From Acidimicrobiales bacterium (lineage in GTDB: Bacteria; Actinomycetota; Acidimicrobiia; Acidimicrobiales; MedAcidi-G1), in NCBI GenBank assembly GCA_029577135.1, contig JARQPW010000015.1, forward strand, positions 1 through 62,564: a stretch of 62,564 bases of DNA. Reading direction: 5' to 3'. A model generated the notes under the pieces. The model did no database searches and was not told where the DNA came from. It was given only the letters and a program-made list of their open reading frames with translations. Positions 8,656 to 15,917 of this stretch are shown here, piece by piece. The translations under genes were made by a program, and so were the position numbers. Each line of letters opens with the position of its first letter. The first letter of the stretch is position 1.

Positions 8656-8764
8656 GTGCGAAGAACTCTCCATCGGCAATCGTCAGATCCATGTTGTCGA
8701 CGGCAATCACGTCGCCGAACCGTTTCGTGATGCCCGTGATTTCCACGGCCGTCGACACACTCAT
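8642..8764 (-). pseudogene. Relic: N-terminus of a PotA/UgpC-type ABC ATPase
   Basis: Forty codons starting with ATG 8764 read like the first strands of an importer ATPase: VEITGITKRFGDVIAVDN, then IADGEFFALL. The normal continuation would be the Walker A loop (GPSGCGKT). Instead the frame reads D-G-stop at 8642 and the DNA passes into the amine oxidase tail. The start overlaps the AsnC stop (ATGA), so it was once the third gene of the aminotransferase/AsnC operon. The rest of the ATPase and any permease genes are absent. Confidence 0.65.
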
Positions 8765-9225
8765 GCGGTTCCCCAGTTGTATGTCTGCTTCACAAGGTCG
8801 AGGTAGGTGAGGATCTCGAGATTGATGATTCCTGCGATGGGCCTGATCTGATCGTTGATGACCCCCACGAATTGAGTGGCATCGGCGCTAAAAACCTCGG
8901 CGAGAATGTCGTAGCGGCCGGCGGTGACGACCACATAGTCGATGGCCTCGATCCTGGCGAGTTCGTCGGCGATGTCGCGAACGTCTGCGTCGACGTTGAT
9001 GCCCACCATCGACTGGTGCCGCAGCCCCAGCCTGGTTGGGTCGGTGACCGCGACAATCTCCATCACCCCACGTTCGAGGAGTTTGTTGACCCGCTGGCGC
9101 GTCGCTGCCTCACTGAGGCCGACACGTGGCGCCAACCTTGCGTAGGCCAACCGGCCCTGGACTTGCAGCTCACGGATGATGGCCTTGTCCGTCGCGTCCA
9201 ACTCGACCTTGTCCGTCATCGTCAT
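8761..9225 (-). CDS. Lrp/AsnC family transcriptional regulator
   Basis: A 154-residue regulator with an N-terminal winged HTH (LDATDKAIIRELQVQGR, about 9-25, then ARLAPRVGLSEAATRQRVNKL). A RAM ligand-binding domain follows (VDADVRDIADELARIEAIDYVVVTAGRYDILAEV, about 75-108). ATG 9225 overlaps the upstream aminotransferase stop by ATGA, so the two are co-transcribed. Lrp/AsnC proteins often sense the amino acid or amine that their operon degrades; that role is inferred here. The intact regulator contrasts with the broken genes on both sides. Confidence 0.92.
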   Translation of the reverse strand: MTMTDKVELDATDKAIIRELQVQGRLAYARLAPRVGLSEAATRQRVNKLLERGVMEIVAVTDPTRLGLRHQSMVGINVDADVRDIADELARIEAIDYVVVTAGRYDILAEVFSADATQFVGVINDQIRPIAGIINLEILTYLDLVKQTYNWGTA

Positions 9226-10583
9226 CGCATCATCGCAGTGGCTTCGGTGAGGGCCGTGCGAAGGGCCTGGTTGATCAAGTCGAACTCGGCCTGTTCGGCG
9301 ATGAGCGGCGGTGCCAGTTGGATGACCGGTTCGCCCCGGTCGTCGGCACGACAGATCAGGCCCAACTCGAGGAAGCGGTTGGAGAGGAATCCCCGCAGCA
9401 GGTATTCGCACTCGTCGTCGCTGAACGAGGACCTGGTGTCCCGGTCCCGCACCAACTCGATGCCGTAGAAGTAGCCCACGCCGCGGATGTCGCCGACGAT
9501 CGGCAGGTCCGACAGGTCGTCGAGTGCGGCCCGGAACGCATCCTCGTTTGCCTGCACATGGCCCACGATGTCTTCGTCTTCGAAGATCTTCAGGTTCGCC
9601 AGTGCCACGGCACAGCTCACGGGATGGCCAGCGAACGTGAAGCCGTGGATGAAGGATTCTCCGGTGCCGACGAACGGCTCGGCGATCCGGTCGCTCACGA
9701 TCATGGCGCCGAGCGGCGCGTAGCCGGAGGTGAGCCCCTTCGCCGACGTGATGATGTCGGGCTGGTAGCCGTAACGCTCGCAGCCGAACATCCGGCCGAT
9801 GCGGCCGAAGGCGCAGATGACCTCGTCGGATACGAGCAGCACGCCGTGCTGGTCACAGATCTCGCGGACCCTGTCGAAGTAGCCCGGCGGCGGGACGAAG
9901 CAGCCGCCGGCGTTCTGCACCGGTTCTAGAAAGACCGCCGCTACCGTCTCGGGACCCTCGCGGACTATGGCCTCCTCGATGGCCTCGGCGGCGTGCAGCG
10001 AACAGTGCGGCTCGTCCTGACAGGTCGGGCACCGGTAGTGGTTGGTCTCGGGCACCTTGACGGCACCGGGCACCAGCGGTTCGAACACGGTCTTGATGGA
10101 CTCGAGGCCGGTGATCGACAACGCCCCCATCGAGGTGCCGTGGTAGGAGAGGTTGCGACTGATGACCTTCGTGCGTTCGGGCTGGCCCACCTGCTTGAAG
10201 TACTGGCGTGCCAGCTTCCACGCCGACTCGACGGCTTCGGATCCGCCGGTGGTGAAGAACACCCGGTTCAGGTCGCCGGGCGCCAGCGACGCCAGCTTGG
10301 CCGCCAACTCGACGGCGGCGGGGTGGCCGTAGGTCCAGATCGGGAAGTATCCGAGTGTCGCCGCCTGGTTGCCGGCGGCACGGGCCAGTTCGGGGCGGCC
10401 GTGGCCCAACTGGCTGACGAACAGTCCGGACAGGCCATCCAGGTAACGGTTGCCCTGATCGTCCCAGACGTAACAGCCGTCGCCGCGCTCGATGATGTGC
10501 ATGCCGTCGACGTCGTCCTTCAGCACGCTGAAGTGACCCCAGAGATGGCGCCGCCCCAACTCCGTGAGTCGACCGTGGTCCAT
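9222..10583 (-). CDS. Class III PLP aminotransferase with Cys cluster
   Basis: A 453-residue aminotransferase of the polyamine/omega-amino acid group. TTGGSEAVESAWKLAR is near 111-126, Asp253 is in VSDEVICAFGR, and Lys282 in ITSAKGLTSGYAPLGA. An insertion with Cys185, Cys188 and Cys194 (HYRCPTCQDEPHC) looks like a small metal or redox knuckle; similar inserts occur in some members of this family. It is first in an operon with AsnC and a former ABC ATPase, and faces an amine-oxidase-type relic and a dimethylglycine dehydrogenase-like gene. Polyamine or related amine catabolism is the likely job. Confidence 0.9.
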   Translation of the reverse strand: MDHGRLTELGRRHLWGHFSVLKDDVDGMHIIERGDGCYVWDDQGNRYLDGLSGLFVSQLGHGRPELARAAGNQAATLGYFPIWTYGHPAAVELAAKLASLAPGDLNRVFFTTGGSEAVESAWKLARQYFKQVGQPERTKVISRNLSYHGTSMGALSITGLESIKTVFEPLVPGAVKVPETNHYRCPTCQDEPHCSLHAAEAIEEAIVREGPETVAAVFLEPVQNAGGCFVPPPGYFDRVREICDQHGVLLVSDEVICAFGRIGRMFGCERYGYQPDIITSAKGLTSGYAPLGAMIVSDRIAEPFVGTGESFIHGFTFAGHPVSCAVALANLKIFEDEDIVGHVQANEDAFRAALDDLSDLPIVGDIRGVGYFYGIELVRDRDTRSSFSDDECEYLLRGFLSNRFLELGLICRADDRGEPVIQLAPPLIAEQAEFDLINQALRTALTEATAMMR

Positions 10584-10841
10584 GCCTCACCACCTTCCGT
10601 GGAGCCCCTGACCAACAGATTCAACACCAAAATTCCCAATCATGCAACTTATTCGGTCGTATAGTCGAACTTCGAGGTGGATTTCGCCTGCACCGTGCCC
10701 CTTGCTCAACCGAATACAACGCGCCATGATGTTCGCGTAGTCGGGACAGCGAATGGGCAACGGGAGCAACGCCATGCCAGAACAGGACCTCATTGACAAA
10801 AGGCGGCAACCAGCCCGCAACGAGGTGGCCGATCCCGTGTT
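10584..10841. other. AT-rich intergenic region upstream of aminotransferase operon
   Basis: About 260 bases without a convincing gene. Bases 10610-10680 are clearly more AT-rich than their surroundings and probably hold the promoter of the aminotransferase/AsnC operon. On the minus strand TTGCAT, 17 bp, TTGAAT is a weak candidate. The right side adjoins the truncated oxidoreductase and may contain a deletion junction. Confidence 0.3.
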
Positions 10842-11390
10842 CAGTCCAGCCACTTGGTCGACGATCGACACTTGGTCATCTACGGCCAACGCACCCAGGA
10901 CGGTCGAATTGCATTCGGGGGCCGGGGCGCCTCCTACGGGTTCCGGTCCAGGATCGATCCGGCGATAGAGCGACGATCCCGCCACCATGAGCGCATCATC
11001 GAAACGCTGGTCGAGATGCTCCCCCAACTCGCGGATATCGCCATCTCGCATCGTTGGGGCGGTGTGCTGGGAGTGACACGCGATTGGTTTCCGTCGGTTG
11101 GGTTCGACCGCGAGAGCGGTGTCGCCTGGGCCGGCGGCTATGTCGGCGAGGGTGTCGCGCCGTCCAATCTTGCCGGCCGAACCCTCGCCGATCTCATCAC
11201 CCGAACGGACTCTCCCCGAATCGATCTCCCATGGGTCGGCCATCGCTCCCGCAACTGGGAGCCCGAACCGCTGCGCTGGTTGTCGATCAACGGCGGGCTG
11301 CGCGTCATGGGACTGGCCGACCGCTCGGAGGCGCGCTCCGGTCGGGCCTCCAGGTTGGCGAAGGGGATGCGGAGGTTGCTCCGCCAATGA
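10842..11390 (+). pseudogene. Relic: C-terminal half of a DAO-family FAD oxidoreductase
   Basis: The frame encodes only the C-terminal part of a D-amino acid oxidase/PuuB-like enzyme. It runs DDRHLVIYGQRTQDGRIAFGG, then HRWGGVLGVTRDWFPSVGF, then AGGYVGEGVAPSNLAGRTLADLI. The N-terminal GxGxxG FAD-binding half expected for a 430-470 residue enzyme is missing and not found in other frames upstream. The 3' end is intact and overlaps the next gene by ATGA, so the downstream gene keeps its coupling. A 5' deletion is the simplest reading; a start at TTG 10854 could give a 178-residue protein but without a flavin site. Confidence 0.65.
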
Positions 11391-13888
11391 TCGCTCACGA
11401 ACGGGATGGTTCATCGATTTCGGATGAGGATTCGAGCCGAAGTGCTCCAGGTCGGGCTCGGGTCGTGATCATCGGAGGCGGAGTGATCGGCAACAGCGTC
11501 GCGTATCACCTCACCAAGCTCGGCTGGAACGACGTCGTCCTGTTGGAGCGCGACCGGCTCACATCCGGGACCACATGGCATGCGGCAGGCCTGGTCGTGT
11601 CTGGTGGCATGACCACTCAGACCCTTGCCTGGATGGCGAAATACTCCCGAGACCTCTATGAGGTCCTCGAGGAGGAGACCGGCTTCTCGACGGGCTTTCG
11701 TCCGGTCGGCTATCTGCAGACGGCGAGCACGAAGGAGCGAACCCACAAGCTCCGCCGCGAAGCGGACTTCATGAGGTTGATGGGCATAGATCGCGAAGAG
11801 ATCTCAGGCGCAGAGGTCGCCGCCCTGTGGCCACAGGTCGATGCCTCTGCGGTCATCGCCGGCTTCTATACGGCCAACGAGGGCAGAGCCGATCCCTACA
11901 ACGTGGCGATGTCACTCGCGAAAGGGGCCAAGTTGGGGGGCGCCCGGATCCTCGAGGGCATCCGAGTGCTCGGAATCACACAACAAGACGGCCGAGTCAC
12001 CGGGGTGGTCACCAATGACGGGGCCATCGAGGCCGAGTACGTCGTCAACTGTGCGGGGATGTGGGCCAGGGAAGTAGGTGCCATGGCCGGCGTCTCGATA
12101 CCACTGCAGGCGATCGAGCACGCATACCTGATCAGTGAGCCGATCGAAGGAGTGTCCGCGGACCTGCCGATCTTCGAGGATCCCGACCGATTCGCCTACT
12201 ACCGCGAGGAGGCGGGCGGCCTCCTGGTGGGCCTGTTCGAGCCGGTCGCGGCACCGTGGTCGCTCGACAAGATCCCGGACGACTTCAGCTTCGGCGAGAT
12301 CCCGTCTGACTGGGACCGCCTGGCACCCTTCCTCGAGCATGCGATGGAGATTCTGCCCGGCCTCGAGAACGTCGGGGTCCGCAAACTGTTCACCGGTCCC
12401 GAGAGTTTCACTCCCGACAACGGCTTTCTGATGGGAGAGGCGCCCGAGCTGGTCAACTTCTTTGTCGCAGCCGGCTTCAACTCACTCGGGATTCTCACCG
12501 GCGCAGGTGCTGGGTCCATTGTCGCCAGTTGGATAGCCGACGGACTCCCGCCGATCGACGTCACCGATGTCGACATCGCCAGGATGTCGCCGTTTCAAAC
12601 GAACCGTCCCTATCTGGCGGAACGCAGTGTCGAGTTGCTCGGCCGACTTCACTCCACGGGGTCGTGGCCGCATTCCCACCCGACCACGGCGCGCAACGTT
12701 AAGCGGTCGGTGATTCACGAGCGCCTCGAGAAGTCCGATGCCCACTTCGGCGAATCTTCGGGATGGGAGAACGCGTCCTGGTTCGCTCCGGTCGATGCCG
12801 ACATCGAGTTCAAGCTCACCTATGCCCGCCAGGACTGGTTTGAGTTCCATGCAACGGAACACCGAGCGGTCCGCAGCGCCGTGGCCCCGTTCGACTTGTC
12901 CTCGATGTCGAAGTTCCTGGTCCAAGGACCCGACGCCGAGGCGACCCTCAACCTGATGTCCGGCAACAACATCGCCGTTCCTGTCGGGCAGTGCGTGTAC
13001 ACGCAGTGGATGAATGCGAGCGGCGGCGTCCAGGCCGACGTGACGGTGACGCGTCTGGCTGAAGACCGGTTCCTCGTGGTGGCGGCGGAGATGTTCCACC
13101 GCCGAGTCGAGGCCATGCTCCACAGGGGCTCGGCGGAGGACGCACGTGTTCAGGTCACAGATGTCACCTCGGGCTACACGCTGCTCAGCGTGCAGGGTCC
13201 CGAGTCGCGGGATCTTCTCAGCGAGGTGACGCTCGCGGATCTGGACAACGCCGCGTTTCCGTACTACACGGCTCAGCAGATCGACCTGCACCACGGCATG
13301 GGCCTGGCGCTGCGGATGAGCTTCGTCGGAGAACTCGGCTGGGAGCTCTACGTCCCTACCGAGTTCGCGCTCGGCGTGTACGACCGGATCATCGAGGTCG
13401 GGTCCGCATTCGGTCTCGTGCATGCCGGCATGGAGACCTTGGAGAGCACTCGCACCGAAGCCGGGAGGCTCGACTACGGGCTGGACATGGAGAACTCGGA
13501 CTCGCCGCTGGAGGCAGGCCTGGGGTTTGCCATCGACTTCGACAAGCCTGGTGGGTTTGTGGGGCGGGAAGTACTGCTTGCCCAACGCGAGGAGCGTCCC
13601 TACAAGTCGCGGCTCGTGCAGTTTCTGCTCGAGGATCCTGAGCCTCTCCTCTACGGAGAAGAGCCGATCCTTTGCGACGGAAGCCCGGTCGGGTACCTCC
13701 GGTCGGGTGCATACGGACACACCTTGGGCGGCGCCATGGGGTTCGGCTACGTGGAAAACGAGGCGGGCGTGACCACCGACTTCGTGAAGGCAGGGAACTT
13801 CGAGATCCAGGTGGCCGGCACCTGCTACTCGGCGCAGGCTTCCTTGCGCTCGATGTACGACCCGAAGAACCTTCGCGTTCGTACATGA
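11387..13888 (+). CDS. Dimethylglycine/sarcosine dehydrogenase-like FAD + GCV_T protein
   Basis: An 833-residue two-part enzyme. The first half is a DAO-type flavoprotein with GGGVIGNS at 30-37 and TTWHAAG around His65, the histidine that carries covalent FAD in dimethylglycine and sarcosine dehydrogenases. The second half is an aminomethyltransferase-like (GCV_T, folate-binding) domain ending in the barrel domain (FVGREVL...YVENE). The family oxidatively removes an N-methyl group and passes it to tetrahydrofolate. The methylamine substrate is inferred. ATG 11387 has GGAGG 11 nt upstream and overlaps the relic's stop (ATGA). No DMG-generating methyltransferase lies beside it, but two MttB homologues are in the window. 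Confidence 0.87.
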   Translation: MIAHERDGSSISDEDSSRSAPGRARVVIIGGGVIGNSVAYHLTKLGWNDVVLLERDRLTSGTTWHAAGLVVSGGMTTQTLAWMAKYSRDLYEVLEEETGFSTGFRPVGYLQTASTKERTHKLRREADFMRLMGIDREEISGAEVAALWPQVDASAVIAGFYTANEGRADPYNVAMSLAKGAKLGGARILEGIRVLGITQQDGRVTGVVTNDGAIEAEYVVNCAGMWAREVGAMAGVSIPLQAIEHAYLISEPIEGVSADLPIFEDPDRFAYYREEAGGLLVGLFEPVAAPWSLDKIPDDFSFGEIPSDWDRLAPFLEHAMEILPGLENVGVRKLFTGPESFTPDNGFLMGEAPELVNFFVAAGFNSLGILTGAGAGSIVASWIADGLPPIDVTDVDIARMSPFQTNRPYLAERSVELLGRLHSTGSWPHSHPTTARNVKRSVIHERLEKSDAHFGESSGWENASWFAPVDADIEFKLTYARQDWFEFHATEHRAVRSAVAPFDLSSMSKFLVQGPDAEATLNLMSGNNIAVPVGQCVYTQWMNASGGVQADVTVTRLAEDRFLVVAAEMFHRRVEAMLHRGSAEDARVQVTDVTSGYTLLSVQGPESRDLLSEVTLADLDNAAFPYYTAQQIDLHHGMGLALRMSFVGELGWELYVPTEFALGVYDRIIEVGSAFGLVHAGMETLESTRTEAGRLDYGLDMENSDSPLEAGLGFAIDFDKPGGFVGREVLLAQREERPYKSRLVQFLLEDPEPLLYGEEPILCDGSPVGYLRSGAYGHTLGGAMGFGYVENEAGVTTDFVKAGNFEIQVAGTCYSAQASLRSMYDPKNLRVRT

Positions 13889-14030
13889 CCTCAGTCGTCG
13901 GCCACGCTCCCAACCGCCCGATGGAGGCATCGTGGTCCGTCGGGGCCGCACCACCTGGCACAGCAGCGTCCTGAAGCGCCTGTTCGGCTGATACCGGGCA
14001 TCAATCCCGACAATCCGCGAACATGGGGTC

Positions 14031-15086
14031 GTGACCCTCTTCCCCCGGTGGTCCCTGGTGCTGCTCATCGTGGTCGCCGCCTGCGGCAGCGCTGCTACGG
14101 ATCCTCCCGAAGTCGCCCCCACCAGGGCCCCGCCCGCCACGACCACCCTCGCCCCACCGACGACGGTTGCTCCGGTAACCACCACCACTGCCGGTGTTCC
14201 CACCACGACCACCCTCGCCCCACCGACGACGGTTGCTCCGGTAACCACCACCACTGCCGGTGTTCCCACCACGACTAGCGGCGACCAGGCAGCCGAGTTG
14301 CTGGCGGGGCTTGTCGTCGCCGACGCGGACCCGCAGCTCGAGTACGACCGGGGCGACTGGGGCTCCGGCTGGTCGGACGCTGACGGTGACTGCCAGGACA
14401 CCCGCCAGGAGGTCCTGATCGAAGAGTCGGTCAGCCCGGTGATCCTCGAGGACGGCGGCTGCCGGGTCGCCATCGGCCTCTGGTTCGGCGCCTTCACCGG
14501 ACGCAACTACGACGATCCCGGCGGCCTCGACGTCGACCACTTCGTCCCGCTGGCCAACGCACACCGCTCGGGCGGCTGGGCCTGGGATCGGGACACGAAG
14601 CGGGCGTATGCCAACGACCTCGAAGACCCGGGCCACCTCATCGCCGTCTCGTCATCCGCCAACCGCTCGAAGGGCGCCAGGGGACCCGAGGAGTGGACAC
14701 CCGACAACACCGGCTACCTGTGCACCTACGCAACCACCTGGATCCGGATCAAGGTCCGCTGGAGCCTGACGGTCACCCCTGCGGAGCACGATGCCCTCTC
14801 CGGACTACTGGCCGGCTGCGACGGGGCGGTCACCTTCGACACGGCCCCGCCGGCGCCCACCCCGACCACCGTTCCTCCGCCGTCGACCACGATCGAGCCG
14901 ACAGCGACCACCGACGCCGGCGACTCCCCTGCCGATCCCGGGAACTCGATGAACTGCTCGGACTTCGCCACCTACGCCGAGGCGAAGGCCTGGTTCGACA
15001 CCTACTTCCCCGACTACGGGGATGTGGCGCGCCTCGACAACGACGACGACGGTGAGCCGTGCGAGTCGCTGCCCGGGGGACCCTGA
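14031..15086 (+). CDS. Secreted lipoprotein with HNH nuclease-like and Excalibur domains
   Basis: A 351-residue exported protein. Residues 1-18 form a lipoprotein signal with lipobox VAAC (Cys18). A Pro-Thr-Val linker with a 22-residue duplication runs to about residue 85. The central domain has DVDHFVPLANAHRSGGW and SSSANRSKGARGPEEW, the pattern of DUF1524/HNH secreted nucleases. A second PT linker leads to an Excalibur motif (C-terminal 45 residues) with the calcium-loop-like DNDDDGEPCE between paired cysteines. It likely acts on nucleic acid outside the cell, for nutrient uptake or defence. Start is GTG 14031. It has no operon partner. Confidence 0.87.
   Translation: MTLFPRWSLVLLIVVAACGSAATDPPEVAPTRAPPATTTLAPPTTVAPVTTTTAGVPTTTTLAPPTTVAPVTTTTAGVPTTTSGDQAAELLAGLVVADADPQLEYDRGDWGSGWSDADGDCQDTRQEVLIEESVSPVILEDGGCRVAIGLWFGAFTGRNYDDPGGLDVDHFVPLANAHRSGGWAWDRDTKRAYANDLEDPGHLIAVSSSANRSKGARGPEEWTPDNTGYLCTYATTWIRIKVRWSLTVTPAEHDALSGLLAGCDGAVTFDTAPPAPTPTTVPPPSTTIEPTATTDAGDSPADPGNSMNCSDFATYAEAKAWFDTYFPDYGDVARLDNDDDGEPCESLPGGP
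14139..14270 (+). repeat. 66-bp tandem duplication in linker
   Basis: Two adjacent 66-base copies, essentially identical, encode TTTLAPPTTVAPVTTTTAGV-P-T twice within the Pro/Thr linker of the HNH lipoprotein. The near identity points to a recent duplication. The length is a multiple of three, so it lengthens the linker without a frameshift. Confidence 0.9.
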
Positions 15087-15101
15087 GTCGGGACCGGTAC
15101 C

Positions 15102-15917
15102 TCAGGCGCCGGCGGCCACCAGGGCCCGTTCGGTGAGCACCCGGGCCAGGTGGGCCCGGTAGTCGCCGTCGGCGTTGTTGTCGGTCGGCGGCTCGGTGCC
15201 GTCGGCAGCCGCTGAGGCAGCATCGCCTGCCGAGGCGCCGGCGGCCACGGCGGCCTCGACGCCCGCTGCACGCATCGGCGTGGAGCCCATGTTCACGAGC
15301 GCCACCCCGGCGCCGCCCTCGGCGACCACCACTCCGACGATGGCCCAGTCCTGGGCCCGTCGGTTGAACTTCTGGTAGCACCAGCCACCGGTCGAGACCG
15401 GCACGCGCACCTCGGTGAGCAGTTCGTCGGGGCCGAGCACCGACTCGAGGAAGCCGGTGAAGAAGTCGGTGGCCGCGATCTCGCGGCTGCCGCCGGGACC
15501 GGTTGCCACGAGCGTGCCGCCCAGGGCGAGCACGGCGGCCGGCAGGTCCGATGCCGGATCGGCGTGGGCCAGCGAGCCGCCCAGGGTGCCCCGATGCCGC
15601 ACGGCCGGATCGCCGACCTGCGCGGCCACGTGGGCCAGCAGCGGGCAGGCCGCCGCCAGGTCGGCCGAGTGCTCGAGTGCACTGTGGGTGGTCAGGGCGC
15701 CGATGCCCACGGTGTCGCCGTCGACGCTGATGCCCGCCAGGCCGTCGAGTCGGCCGATGTCGACGAGCACCGATGGCGTGGCAAGGCGCAGCCTCATGAG
15801 CGGCACCAGCGACTGGCCACCGGCCAGCAACTTGGCCTCGTCGCCCGCCTCGGCGAGGGCGGCGATGGCCGCTTCGGCGGAATCGGCCCGGACGTAGTCG
15901 ACCGCTGCGGGGATCAT
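15102..15917 (-). CDS. coxM: Molybdenum hydroxylase FAD-binding (medium) subunit
   Basis: A 271-residue FAD subunit of the xanthine dehydrogenase/CO dehydrogenase family. The flavin-binding LLAGGQSLVPLMRLRLA is near 35-51, and GDPAVRHRGTLGGSLAHADPASD near 100-122. It passes electrons from the FeS subunit to an acceptor. It is the last gene of an S-L-M operon and starts by an ATGA overlap with the large subunit. The symbol follows the family; CO as substrate is not implied. Confidence 0.9.
   Translation of the reverse strand: MIPAAVDYVRADSAEAAIAALAEAGDEAKLLAGGQSLVPLMRLRLATPSVLVDIGRLDGLAGISVDGDTVGIGALTTHSALEHSADLAAACPLLAHVAAQVGDPAVRHRGTLGGSLAHADPASDLPAAVLALGGTLVATGPGGSREIAATDFFTGFLESVLGPDELLTEVRVPVSTGGWCYQKFNRRAQDWAIVGVVVAEGGAGVALVNMGSTPMRAAGVEAAVAAGASAGDAASAAADGTEPPTDNNADGDYRAHLARVLTERALVAAGA

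Noticed and set aside
13889-14030. Possible short gene or transposase scrap after the dimethylglycine dehydrogenase-like gene
   Set aside because: A frame ending in VLKRLFG is open for a short distance, but it is too short and has no recognisable domain, so no feature is claimed.
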